From Odontesthes bonariensis (lineage: Eukaryota; Chordata; Actinopteri; Atheriniformes; Atherinopsidae): DNA of 64,000 nt. The translations under genes and the position numbers were made by a program. Below are positions 1 through 25,600 of this stretch, piece after piece. Under the pieces are notes generated by a model. That model was not told where the DNA came from and did not search any database. It saw only the letters and a list, made by a program, of their open reading frames with translations. Within the stretch, counting starts at the first letter, position 1. Every line of letters starts with the position of its first letter. Where the stretch lies: positions 9,270,284-9,334,283 of the forward strand of contig NC_134526.1 of NCBI RefSeq assembly GCF_027942865.1, in the 5' to 3' direction.

Positions 1-374
1 AGGAAGAATACCCAAATATTAATTTGCTAAACAAAGTCAAATCATCCCTTCCTTTGCTAATAATTTAAACAAAAGTGTCTAAAACAGTCTTAATATGGCA
101 TTAATCAATCCATTAACAGGCAAGTATTTAAAAAAAATCAAAGACGAAACTCGTTTTATGCTCCATAAATAGCACCGTTTTCGCATACATTCAAGCTAAA
201 AACAGTGAGTGAATCCTAAAGGAAGCTAATGTTATACATAAGTTGACAACTGCGTCAAAATTTTGATGAAAGAAATTTGTTTTATGGCGTAAAAATCGGT
301 GTCAGAAACGCGGTGTCAGAGGATTAAACGGCAACTGTTGGTCCAGCGGTTACATCCTTTAAATGCTCGCGTAC
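1..374 (-). other. mprip: mprip intron 1 (partial)
   Basis: Starts at the GTACGC donor next to the first coding exon and runs off the left edge. AT-rich; no further exon, repeat or RNA gene recognised in it. Confidence 0.6.
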
Positions 375-500
375 CTGCTCCATGTCGTGGTCGCTCAGCA
401 GATGCAGTTCTCGGGACTTGAAGCAGTTCTGACATTTACTTTTATTAAAAATGTTGGCCTGGAATTTGTTGCAGGGACTCGTCGCCTTTTCCCCGGACAT
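375..500 (-). CDS. mprip: mprip first coding exon (N-terminal 42 codons, gene continues off the left edge)
   Basis: Read on the minus strand from the ATG at 500-498, this exon encodes 42 residues and ends in CAG followed by a GTACGC donor (374-369), phase 0. The stretch NKFQANIFNKSKCQNCFK (residues 11-28) matches the N-terminus of myosin phosphatase Rho-interacting protein as I know it (NPCRKFQANIFNKSKCQNCFK region). In that family it is followed by a segment leading into the first PH domain, so the exon end after residues EQ fits. Known role of the family: a scaffold binding F-actin, RhoA and the myosin phosphatase targeting subunit, controlling stress fibres and myosin light-chain phosphorylation. 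Without splicing the frame runs 21 codons into the intron before a stop, which supports a splice site here. Only this exon is inside the window. The assignment rests on one short but distinctive stretch; a close paralogue is the main alternative. Confidence 0.85.
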
Positions 501-720
501 GTTGCAGTCAGGCGCGGCTCTCCCTCACGGTGAAAAATCCAAACACAAGCCGCTCCTCCTGCTCTGCTGCTCGGCTTTGAATGAAGCGGTTTATCCTGGC
601 TGAACATCTGTCAAACACGGATCTGTTGACGACTGTCGTCATGGTCATGTCGTCTGACGTAATATATAAATCACCATTCCACATCCGGTCACAACCTACA
701 AAAGAAAATCATGGCCGGTT
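501..720 (-). promoter_or_regulatory. mprip: Probable mprip 5'UTR and promoter region
   Basis: Lies directly upstream of the mprip ATG. On the minus strand there is an A/T-rich TATA-like stretch (TTTATATAT, about 662-670), next to a CRE/ATF-like TGACGTAA (plus strand 655-662), and an ETS-like CCGGATGT at about 680-688. These are motif matches only; the transcription start is not visible. Confidence 0.35.
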
Positions 721-1984
721 TTGTCTTTTTTTTAAACATAACAAAATAAAGATAGCAAATGTCCAGATTACTGACCTGTAACAATTTAATAAAGATTATG
801 TAAAATTAATGGGTGTTATTATCGCCCGTTGTTTGGAAAGCCAAAAGGGTCACAATTCCGCCACTACTACTAGGCTACAACCAAACTGCCATTTTGCGCC
901 ACCTGGCGTCTATTAAAAGCAATTACAAGCGTCCCCAAATTTAACTATTTAAGCACCAGGGATTTTTAGAAAAAGAAAACCTCTGCTGTCTTCTGAGTGG
1001 ATACATGGTTGTCCCTGTGATAGGCTGCCCGGGTTCTGTGCTCCGTGGGGGCTACTGGTGGCCTCATAACTGAGCCCAATTCATGTAAAACCTGTACTAT
1101 ATTTTTGCATGTTCATGCACACATACACATTCAGTCACCCAGTCACATGCTTGTTATACAGTTGTTGTGTCGTCCTGTGGTTTCAAACCATCCATATTCA
1201 CAGTTCTGTTATATGTACTTGCTGCTTGTGTTTTTTTTTCTGTTTGTTTGTCTGTGCAGGTGCTCCTAATGGTTCTCCACCTGGTTTCCCCACAGAGGCC
1301 GTAGGATGTTTTCTGTTTGGTTTCTACAGATATAGCTGCTAATTGTTTGGTTTCATCTCGCGTTTTTCATTGTCGTCTCTGATCATTTCTTTCTATCTCT
1401 GTCTTGTCTCTCTTTTTATTTGCTCTCCCTCTTTCCCTGCCCCCTTTTCAGGTTTGGCACTATCATATACAAAGTATTATAACAAAAATAAATAAATAAG
1501 CAGTACTTAGGAATCAAGAGGAGCTTTCCATTCATAAAGCTTCCCTTGGCAAAGCAAATGTGTTTGGCATAAAACTGTATTCAGATTACAATTATGCTGC
1601 CATAATGCTGGACAGGACAAGGGGGAAAGAAAGAAAAGAACAAAGAAAACCTACATTTTGTCAGGTTTTCTAAAGGCCACAGCATACATGGGGTTAGAAA
1701 TAAAGGGATACTGTAAAAAGAGAAACATTGAGTGAGAACCAAGCTTATGAAGGCAGTGAATTTGATCGCCTAATGTGCTTGTGATTATGCATGTTTATTA
1801 TAAAGTATACTACATAGTGCATTTTCCTGTATTCTAAGGACTCAGTTCATGTCTGTTGGCTCAGATATGTCTGAATTTATCATTAAAAATGTCTCAGACT
1901 CAGTTTCTTAGTAAAGAATAAAACAGTTAATATGTATTATTTTACTGTGTCAAATATCTGCTGAAAAAAAAGTCAGACAAGCAT
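721..1984. other. Intergenic spacer between u2af2 and mprip
   Basis: AT-rich spacer between the probable mprip promoter and the likely end of the u2af2 transcript. Short open frames here have no recognisable similarity. No RNA gene or repeat identified. Confidence 0.5.
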
Positions 1985-4241
1985 CCAGACAGTGGAGGCA
2001 AGCATTTATTCAAGGCAATGGCAGTGGCAGGAATTATACAAACTAAAAATAACTTTAGGGTGTCCAAAAATCGTATAAAATACAGTAGTTGTTCCACAGA
2101 GGAGACAGTTCATTCCAATTTCATTTGCTCAGATAGTTTGGATCTGAGCCTGCACGTTTTCTGCAGATTAAAGATATTGTGTAATAAATGAAAGCTTCAG
2201 TTGCAGACATTATCTTCATCAGATGCGAAACAACAAAGAATAAGTGCTTAAAAATCTATTCATCAGTAATCCATCTGCATAACTTACAGGTGCTTTTCTC
2301 AACATGTGCAATATCTGCTTTATCTTTGAACGAGAGCAGGAAGACTGATTTGGCTTTGTTATTCTGATTTTGACAACAGATAGTTCAGAATTGCTGATTA
2401 AGCCCCCCCCAGCTCAGTTACTATTGTCACCGTACATCAGTTAATGCACAACAAAAATGGTGGCTGATGTAGCAGACGGAATAAATCTTTATTTAGGACG
2501 GAAGCAGCTTTTCATTTGCAGTCAGTGACAGCTGATTTTAACAGGTTGATTTAAATAAATGTTACTAAACAGGAGGTGCTTCTCAAAGTCAACGGTGCTT
2601 TCTTGGTAAGATGGTTCCTGCCAAGTCGTGGCTATCTTAGGCTTTAAGAGTCCGATGGTTTAACTTACAGTTAAATCCAACACACAACCACAGCTGTTAA
2701 AGAGCTAGTAGCTGTTAGCTGACTACGTAACAGTCCTTCATGTTGGCAAACTGCACTTTTCTGTCTTTTGTTGGGGCACAATGTGAAGAATTTTACCAGA
2801 AAAACAAAATGACATTAATCTAAATGCATATTTTTATGGACATCAAGCCGCTCGCTTTCATGAGACACGTGTTTGGTCTGTAATAAACAGACTATATCCG
2901 GCGAATGCTCTTTTTTTGGGTTATATGAACTCCATGCCGTACACAGATAACCGTTACTTTAAAAGCAATATTGGCTCAATACGACTATGAAGTTTTCTAC
3001 TTGAATTTTTGGCACATTGGTGCAGCCACTCTTCAGGATCCACTGCATGGAGTTTCACCCGTCTGTCCGAGAGTACAGTAACTCTGTGGGGAATGAGTGG
3101 ACTTCCAGTGGAAACAAGGCATCAGGGCGCTGTCAGAGTGTTAAGGACGTAGCGTCACTCTGACTGGCTATTTGGCACACCGACTGTCCGCTGCCATGTG
3201 TTAATGTGACATTAACAGTGTTATTTTTCAACTTTAAATGCTTGATAAAATTATAGACGAACAAACACCATGGTGTGTGTGAGTTTAAGCACAGGTCTTT
3301 GAGTAGTATAAACACTATAAAGCCTGCCTAAGCGGCTTACAAGTGAATGGACACTTGTCTTGGAGTACAAAGCGTCTAAGGTCCTTCGAGTTATCTTTGT
3401 CATCGGCACAATCTTTAGGTGAGATCTGATGAAACGCCACGTTAAGGAGACTTCCTTGACTTTGAGAAGCACCTACGTATTGCTATAAGTAAATCCAAAG
3501 AAGAAGGGGTTGAACAAACGTCAACGTGCAAATAATTTTGATCCAGCTTCATCAAATCAGATGTTTCAGTTTGTTGATTCATGGAGAGTGTCTTCCAAAT
3601 CAAATAAATTCCAGAAGTGACTGTTTTATATTTACAAAATTCCCTTTGAGGCTGTTCTAACAAAGTCCATTTAGCTTCTGACAAAACAAGTCAACATTTG
3701 GTCTACATAAGCAGTACAGGTAACAGCATTTTATATGTTAAAGAACATTAAGATGTGGAGCATATAGCAGGAAACATTATTTTGGGAAACAAAATAAATA
3801 AATAGATAAATAAAAATCATCTTTTTTTGTAGCAGCCACACAAAAACCATCAAAATGGCTTTTTGAATCTAGATCTAAACCAGAAATAAACGTTTGTGCT
3901 CAGGAGGAAAATCTAAACATTTGACTGTTTTTTTCTCATATAGTGCATTCTCCTTAGACAACTACTCTGGCATTGTCAGGCAGTATTACTTTAGGTTAGA
4001 TACATGTCACATTCATTCTACTAGAAATGTATACTACAGTCTTATTTTAGCTCAGAATGAGTTCAGTGTTTGGGTGTTAGGCTAAGCTGGGAGTAATTCA
4101 CTTCTGAAGAAACACACACTGCAGTCCAGTTTGTTAAGGTGATGATGGAGTAAGTCTTTTTCCGGTTGTGGTCTCTAAACGTCACGCTAACCGAGGAGAA
4201 AAAGAAACTGACTGAGCCCCAGCTGACAAAAAGAAAGGTTG
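1985..4241 (-). other. u2af2: u2af2 3'UTR (extent inferred)
   Basis: Begins just after the TGA at 4244-4242. Two minus-strand AATAAA signals are visible, at 2493-2488 and at about 2011-2006. The second is followed by a T/G-rich stretch (about 2000-1970) typical of a downstream cleavage element, so the longest transcript may end near 1990. No coding exon found in it. The exact end is uncertain. Confidence 0.4.
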
Positions 4242-17832
<13,591 letters not shown>

Positions 17833-18064
17833 TATATTGGTAAGGCTGCAGTAGAAAAAAAAAAAACGACGGCGGCTGTGAAGCGTCTGGTACAGGGAAG
17901 ATGAGGCGAACTGTCCGCTATGTCAGTTAAAACCTCAAAAAACCCTCCGCGGAGTGATGATGAACACAACACATCCGGTTATCCTTCACAGTAAAAGCCC
18001 CAGAAACCCTCCGCGGAATCTAGGTGAACACACCACATCCGCCTAACCCTTCACAGTAAAAGCC
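17833..18064 (-). promoter_or_regulatory. u2af2: u2af2 5'UTR and promoter with tandem duplication
   Basis: Immediately upstream of the u2af2 ATG. Two copies of a roughly 60-bp unit (17941-17999 and 18005-18064, period 64 bp) each hold AACCCTCCGCGGA, ACACATCCG and TTCACAGTAAAAGCC. The CATCCGG core is ETS-like, common in TATA-less housekeeping promoters. Transcription start not determined. Confidence 0.5.
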
Positions 18065-18368
18065 TTAGACGTTAGGGTTTGAGAAAACGTTTTAATACAC
18101 ACAAATCACAGTTACATTATAAACGTGAATAAGAAACAAGTAAAATGAGAAATATAAATAAAGAAATCCGAAGAATAAATACTCAAGATGTACATACACT
18201 ATAACGGCTCAAAATTTGGTAAATACTTTCATTATAACTTGATCTGCCTCATTTCTTGTTTTAGCACTTAACCCTTAAGTGGATTAAATTTTAATGGAAA
18301 AAAAAGTGTTTCACTCAGTTTGCAGCTCTAAATCAAAATCAGAGACATGTAAGCCAAAATCTGCCTGG

Positions 18369-18400
18369 ATCTTAATCTTAATCTTAATCTTAATCTTAAT
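18369..18400. repeat. (CTTAAT)n microsatellite
   Basis: Five full units of a 6-bp repeat. Confidence 0.95.
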
Positions 18401-18475
18401 ATCATCTTAATCAAATAATGGTGATCCACGAAAAAAAACAGGCAAAAACAAAAGAGTAATAATAAATTGCTTTGT

Positions 18476-18478
<3 letters not shown>

Positions 18479-18514
<36 letters not shown>
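18479..18514. repeat. (CA)n microsatellite
   Basis: About 18 CA units. Confidence 0.98.
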
Positions 18515-18515
<1 letters not shown>

Positions 18516-20169
18516 CCTTATGTTCATGGACATATGAAGTTCTGCCACTGATGGACATCCCTGACCTAAACCTAAAAATCGCATCTGAATGTCTCCCCAT
18601 TTTTCCACTCACCCAGACCTCTCTTTACCTTGACTACACCAAGTCTAATTGTCCTAACCCCAAACTCTCCTTACTCCAACACAATTCTCAGTTCCTCAAC
18701 GTACAACAGCTACCATTAATCCAGGGTTTGACCTTTAATCTTTAATCTTTAATATCGAGAAAATTCAGACCCACACTAAACCAAACAATCACAGTTGAAC
18801 GCCTCGACCTGCCTAACCCTGAAACCAACTCTTGCTTACCAACATTAAAGGATGTGTGCACATATTGGGGGCAAAACGCTGTTGGTCATAAGTCATAGTC
18901 ATAAGTTTATAATAAACTTATTCAATAAATATACTTAATTGTTTTGAAATTGTTGTTTACCCAGAGTTTCAGTTACAGACTTGTGGAAAATGAACAGTAA
19001 TCTTAAAATGTCTTATATGGTGAGTTTCTGCTCTCCTTATGCAGGATGGGAATGTTAAAGTCTCTCGGTTCAATTAGTAGAAAATAAATTTTGTCAATTA
19101 AGTTATAAAATATACTCAGAAATGATCAGTTCCCAAGACTCATGTCTAAAAGAGGTAACTGCGTGGACTGATACGCATATGTTATTGAGAAGCTCTTTGT
19201 ACATCAAATCTGACTGCAGGTGAATCTTTAGATGAAGACATTTATGCTCTCTGTGTTGTTGCAAAAGATAAAGTGTGATGGCTCCTGCCTTTGGGACTTG
19301 TTGGACCCCAGTCTACCCTTTCACTGGCAGGGATTCACGATCTTCTGCTCTTGGCAAATGACTGTGATCCCCATGGAAAACAGAACAATTTCAACACAGC
19401 ACTGCTTTCTGCGCTCTTGTTAAGCATGCACCTGTGTAAAGATCAGTGGCAGGCTTCTGGTTTTTGGACATCATGATTACTTAAAAACACACACACACCA
19501 ATTCTGTTTCTATCACTTTATAGGACAGCACAAATCCAAGTCAAGGCTTTACTGACTTAAAGCCAACTCATTGTTTCCATGTGTACTTCTACACAAGGAC
19601 TCTACTATATAAATTTGATCATCTGCATCAGTTTTTCCACTGAGATGCAGAAACTGTCAATTTAGCCTGTGGGGTTCTGGGACTGTCTCACTTAATCCAA
19701 AGGGTGGCAGGTTTCCGTCAAGCGGACTGTGTGAGCTTTGCGAATAGAAATAATACGCAGGGGCTAAATTAGACTTCACATAATGGGGGAAATTAACTGC
19801 AGACTGAATACCATATATTCCTAATTTAGTCTTGATGTGGATGACACCCTGTAAAAAGACGCTCATAGCTTCTTTATATGTGCATGAAACCACATTCAGT
19901 AGTACGTTTACCCAGTTCAGAAATGGAAACCATTTAATCCAAGCATGAGTTTGCCACTTTGCTGTACTTCTTATATAAAAGGACAATGATATAAAATACA
20001 GACTTTGTAATTCTATCAGCAGAAACAGAAAATTACAGTATACGTGGATGCATTTGTGCATCTTAGCTTACAACATAAGATCACTGAGCTTGAGTTAGCC
20101 CTCCTGCAGCCAATTTAAGCCCGTCTCCTCCCAACATACATACCATGTTGACAACATACACGGAAAATA

Positions 20170-20327
20170 ACCGACTCAGCTGTGCTGCTATTAAAAGACC
20201 TCAAATCCCAAAGTATTGCTGCTGCTGGCTGGCTGGCTGTCATGTCGGAGGAGCTCTGTTGAGGCGTACAGCTACTGTTCCTCAGGAGAGGAATTAAACC
20301 CGACTACCTGCAGAGGCCCAACAAGCA
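20170..20327 (+). promoter_or_regulatory. dhrs7c: Candidate dhrs7c promoter and 5' noncoding exon
   Basis: An E-box CAGCTG (20177-20182) and a TATA-like ATTAAAAG (20190-20197) precede a segment that ends in AACAAGCA/GTAAGTGG, a strong donor at 20328. The first coding exon has an acceptor only 3 bp before its ATG (22493), so an upstream noncoding exon is required, and this is the best candidate I see. An E-box would suit a muscle gene. Inference from motifs only. Confidence 0.4.
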
Positions 20328-20939
20328 GTAAGTGGTGGCTGCTGATTCATTTATTACAAGGTAATATGATTGTATGTATGAATGTATGATTCTCTACTTA
20401 TTGATCCGTTCTTTTTAATCTACCAGTGACTCATTCAAAATGCATAAGCTAAACAGTAGGAATGCTTTCATGTTTTATTCTACACAGAGAGCAGAATGGC
20501 ATGGAGGGTGCTCTTTTATTAACTGACCATGTTGAGGAATAATGTGCAGAGTCCACTGTGTCATTGAGAGTTGCAGGCTCTATTTTAGTGGCAGTTTATA
20601 TTTAGAAGCCTCTTCTTGGACAAACAGCCGGTGCTTGGCACGGTAAGCCTAAACCAAAAGGTTATCTTCATTTGGATGCTTCGTGTGAGTGTTGGTTTTT
20701 ACCTTCAGATGACAGAAAACTGGCACGGTCAAGAAAAATAACATTAGGTGGTGGTGGATGGACTCTGAGATCACAGCCCCCCCAGACACAAACATGGAAA
20801 CAACCCCCAGTTCCTCTGGTTTATCAGCACCACCCCAAGCCTAAAAGAGAACTTTGTATTAGTCTAACACAGTTATCACAGTCATTTTATATACCTTTGT
20901 AGATTTTTTTACTTTCTCTCCTCAGATATTTCAAATTCA

Positions 20940-21450
20940 TTTGTGTTTTTTGTAATTTCGTCTATTTCCATCTCTTTGTGATAATATTCACCTCATTGAA
21001 GTCAGTCTCTCTCGCTGTTTCATTTCTTTTTATATTAGTTTTGTGTCACTTCGGGATCAAAATTTAATTTCTATGTTGTCAATTAGTCTTTGAATCATTA
21101 TTTTTCGTCTAGTTGTGATATTTTTTCATCTCTGCAATCATTCAATTTTTCTTAGAAGTTGGTTTGTAATCATGTATTTGTTTTGGGTCTCCGTGTTGTA
21201 TCTTTGTGGTCTTTTGTATCTTGGTTCTGTGCGTCTGTGTGGTCAGTTTTGTAATCGTTTCATTCTCCTTTTCTCAGTAGCCATTTGTGGTCTCTTTTTC
21301 ATTCGTGTATTCTTGTATCACACTGTGTGGTCGTTGAGCCTTTTTGGGGTTGTTTTGTGTTTCCCCGGTCACTCTTGGTATCGTGTAGCTCTTTTACATT
21401 TCCATACATGTCTTTGTGTCTCTTTGCATTTGTTTTATGTTTATTTTAGG
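20940..21450. repeat. Degenerate T/G-rich minisatellite-like region
   Basis: Many imperfect copies of motifs like TTTGTGTCTCTTTG and TTTGTGGTC at about 20-bp spacing. Strongly decayed; borders approximate. Confidence 0.6.
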
Positions 21451-22354
21451 TTTTTTTGGAAGTTCATGTCTCTTCCATGTCTAGCCCTGAGCTTGAGGAT
21501 TCATAGTAATATTTATCGGCACAGACACAATTCAAAAAATGAAGATTAATATGTGGAAAGCTGAGAAACATTACTGATAATTTTAGTTAAAAGTTAAAAA
21601 GTTTCATTTGACATCAGTGAAAATATTTCCCATTTAAAATTTCTCTCTTTCTACAAATTGTAGCTTCACTTTAATGAACTGAGGCGGTGATTTTACCCTT
21701 GGAAACTGTAAGATCTAAGTACTGCATGTATATATATCGACACATATAAACACCGATAATGTGCTGTAATTGATCCTGTCTTTATTCTAATTCCTGGTGA
21801 AAGAACATGTTTGAAATGCCTTCTCTGTCTTTGTTTCAGAACCATAAGAACTCATAGTTAGATAGAAAAATGGTTGTAGAGGATAAGATGGATTCCAATG
21901 TAACAGAGCCGCAGAGCCTCTGGGTATGAGATGCTTATTCAGTAGAAACAAATAGTGTTTGACATCATCTCATCCCATCTGCATCTCCAAAATCCAATTC
22001 ATTTTCTCTAAAGAAAGTATGTTTACATCCTGAAACATACTTTAACACAAGAACCTGTTGACTAACCGTGACTTTCATGACGATAACTTCAACACTGATA
22101 GTTATAAAGTAAAACTACTTTAGTTTTCACAGTAGTTGTGTTTTTGGATGAATAGTTGAAACTGTTTGCTCTCTTATTTTTTCTTGCTGCCTGTTTAGCT
22201 TAACTCAAAGAGAAGAAACAGTAAAAAAAATCCACCAGTATGTTTAAAGACCACTAAAGGACTGAATAAAGGCCAAAATACTTGTTAATTAGTGAACTTT
22301 AGATTTACTGGTGAACTGATTTTATCAGCGCCTGTTTAACTGTTTTACTTAGTC

Positions 22355-22384
22355 TAAGTTAAGCTAAGCTAAGCTAAGATAAGC
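22355..22384. repeat. (AAGCT)n microsatellite
   Basis: Four tandem copies of CTAAG/AAGCT with imperfect flanks. Confidence 0.9.
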
Positions 22385-22495
22385 AGTTGACAACTGTAAG
22401 ATGTCTGTGTGTCTATAGTTTTATCTTGGTTCCTCAAAATTCCTGCATATTTACAATGAAATCAAACCATTTTTTTTTGGCTTATCCCTCAGAAT

Positions 22496-22658
22496 ATGGA
22501 CACAACATGGACCACTACTATCCTTCTGGTGCCCTGTGTGGTTGTTCTGACAGCTGGATTTTTCTACCTCTATGGTGTAATTATCAATCTGTTGTCCAAA
22601 ACATCAGTACGCAATAAGGTGGTGGTTATAACCGATGCTTTGTCAGGGCTTGGAAAAG
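22496..22658 (+). CDS. dhrs7c: dhrs7c exon 1 (coding part)
   Basis: ATG 3 bp after acceptor CCCTCAG; 54 codons plus one base, donor GTAGGT. Encodes the membrane anchor and the start of the Rossmann fold ([15 protein letters not shown]). Confidence 0.93.
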
Positions 22659-25600
22659 GTAGGTCATCATTTAAGGTGAAGATTCTCACAGCATCACTGA
22701 GCACGACTTGATTTCTCAGTTCCTCTGTGTCTTGTGTGAAGAATGTGCAGCCGTGTTTCACAAGGGAGGAGCGAGGCTGATCCTCTGTGGGAAAAGCTGG
22801 GAGAAGCTTGAAGAACTTGCGGATGAGTTGGCAAATGTTTCTGATCCCACAGCAGTAAGTATACAGGACCTGAGGCAAGATTTCATATATCCACTCATAC
22901 ATGACTGGAGGTGAAAGCACCATTGCTGCACTGTAAAAATAATATCCCATTAAGTGTAACAGGTCTTATTCTTACACTCATATTTTCTACCAAATGTTAT
23001 AAAGTGTTTTTATTTGGACAAGATATTCGGTCTTTTAGTAAAACTTGAAAACAAAAATCAATATGTTTGTTCTTATGGACACAAATTGTGCATTCTCCAT
23101 CCATGAGACGTAGCACAACTGGGCAAGAAGCGTTGCTTTAGTGACAAACTGCCATCACAGAACATATATCAAATTCAGCCTCTGCCTTGAAAAGAAGTTT
23201 GGCTTGGCAACTTAAAAGTCCCTCCTCCTCCCTCTCTGTTGTGCTTAAGCTCTGCCTTCAAAGCCCCTGATTGGCTGTTTTCACTCAGGCAAACTGGAGA
23301 TTCGCAAATCCAATTGGATGCACCAAAAGAGCCACAGGAACCTAATTTATTCACAGACTGTCTCCGTTGCAATTTCAGTAAATATTACAAAAAGTTATTC
23401 TTAATAAAGTTCTGCTTAAATAATTCTCTTAATACATTTTACCAAAACATCTCTACATCTCCGCTGACAATCACTCTAGTAAGTGCATTTTCCATAAATT
23501 AAAAGAGGAAATATTCCACAAAAGTGAGGGGAAATCAGCACACCTCCTACAAAGGTTTGCAGACCTCCTGACCCTCTTTGACTTTCTTCCTTAGACATTC
23601 CCCCCTAAGCTGGTACTGCTGGACTTTGGGGATATGGACAGCATGCCCGAGGCCATCGCAGAGATCCTGGAGTGTTATGGCTGCCTGGATATTCTCATCT
23701 TTAATAGCAGCATGAAAGTCAAAGCTCCTGCACAGAGTGTGTCTTTAGAGATGGACAAGCTTCTGATGGACAACAACTACTTTGGGCCCATCACACTGGC
23801 TAAAGGTAGGCTATTGGAAGTGTGAAAATCCATTTTTCTAACTGTGAAAATGTGACAGTGCTGGTGGTTTCTCTGCTTCAGGAGTGCTGCCCTCCATGAT
23901 CTCCAGGAGAAGTGGTCACCTGATCCTTGTGAGCAGCATCCAGGGGAAAATAGCCGTGCCTTTTCGCACAACATGTAAGTTCACAGATTTATGAAGGGAA
24001 ATAGGTAGGAGTCTCCTAATTCTTTAGGTAGGCAAGTGGAAAAGGAATGAAGGTCTTTGACCTCAAATTTTGTGAAAGTCCTTTGTATTTCCTCCACCTT
24101 CCCTTTGAGTAACTTGGCCTCCTTTGTCAGGGTGAAAGGAGCCACAACTATAGCTGGAAAAGACTAAATTCTTGAATTGCTTTGAGCATGCTATGCAATG
24201 CAGCTCTCACCAGCTCTGCATCTACTTACTATATCGTTAATCATACGGTAGCCTGTCACTCATGTTTCTGCTCCCGTCTGATACATTTGACATTAGGCCT
24301 ATACAACACATCTTATCGGTAATCAGTTGTGCCGTCTAACTTGAGTACAAAACTTTAGTCTTCTTCTCTAGGTTTTGAAACCTAACCAATGTCTAAGACG
24401 ACTTCTGCCTAACCTTAAAGGGGAACTCCGGGGCATTTGAAGCGTGTTTCCATTGCTAGAGGTTGTCAAATACTGCCAGTAGGACACAGAGAGGTGCGTA
24501 TCTGCGCTCCCTGTGTGGAGATCGCTCTGTCCGCACACCCTGTCATGCGAGGCTAACACGTTGTGGCTAAGGGGCAAGCGCTAACCCTTCCACGTAAAAC
24601 AACAACTTGCACACTGCAGAAACGTCACACCACTTTATAACCCATCCGACAATAAAGTCACAAGCCTTACCATCAAAACCATATGCATGGTTCTCACATT
24701 ACTGGCATGGGGACGTTACAAAACAACTTTATAAACAGCATGTAACTCACCGGCTGGTTGTAGGCTCGCGCATGTGAAAGCCCAAAAGAGTCAATGGACG
24801 ATAATCTCATATACAAAACAATTATCTTCTCTAGAAAAACTACGTTCAAGTATTTAAAACATTACAACAATATTACTGGGCATGTATTGTTGTAATGTTT
24901 TAAATACTTGAACGCAGTTTTTCTAGAGAATATAATTGTTTTGAATATGGGATTATTCTCCATCGACTCTTTTGGGCTTTCACATGCGCGAGCCTACAAC
25001 CAGCCGGTGAGTTACATGCTGTTTATAAAGTTGTTTTGTAACGTCCCCATGCCAGTAATGTGAGAACCATGCATATGGTTTTGATGGTAAGGCTTGTGAC
25101 TTTATTGTCGGATGGTTTATAAAGTGGTGTGACGTTTCTGCAGTGTGCAAGTTGTTGTTTTACGTGGAAGGGTTAGCGCTTGCCCCTTAGCCACCACGTA
25201 TTAGCCTCGCATGACAGGGTGTGCGGACAGAGCGATCTCCACACAGGGAGCGCAGATACGCACCTCTCTGTGTCCTACTGGCAGTATTTGACAACCTCTA
25301 GCAATGGAAACACGCTTCAAATGCCCCGGAGTTCCCCTTTAAGTGGCTTAAGTCAGGCTTAAACCCTGTGTTCCAGACGCAGCCTCTAAACATGCAGTTC
25401 AGGCTTTCTTTGATTCCCTGAGAGCTGAAGTGGAAGAGTACAGCATCTCCGTCAGCACCATCAACCACACCTTCATAAGCCGATCTGCTTCTCAAATGAC
25501 GCCTTCGAAATCCCTCTGGTCACGTGAGTAAAATCTGAGAAAACACAATGTTTTGTTTTCTGCTACGTTTAGTAGCCAAACTGTCTTAAATGTGTTTTTT

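Larger units (their letters stand above)
18065..20170. other. Spacer between divergent u2af2 and dhrs7c
   Basis: Holds microsatellites (CTTAAT at 18369-18400, CA at 18479-18514). A minus-strand open frame at 20061-19657 has no family I recognise and is not called a gene. Otherwise nothing identified. Confidence 0.5.
20328..22492 (+). other. dhrs7c: Candidate dhrs7c 5'UTR intron
   Basis: Between the candidate donor (20328) and the acceptor CTTATCCCTCAG (22481-22492). Contains a T-rich degenerate minisatellite-like stretch (about 20940-21450) and an AAGCT repeat (22355-22384). The long plus frame at 21115-21549 is a product of the T-rich repeat. Confidence 0.45.

Noticed and set aside
19657..20061. 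134-codon minus-strand open frame between u2af2 and dhrs7c
   Set aside because: Not recognised as a host gene. Parts (KWQTHAWIKWF, SETVPEPHRLN) might be an old retroelement, but I could not support a family.
21115..21549. 144-codon plus-strand open frame upstream of dhrs7c
   Set aside because: Composed of Phe/Leu/Cys/Val from a T/G-rich degenerate repeat; no family, no splice support.
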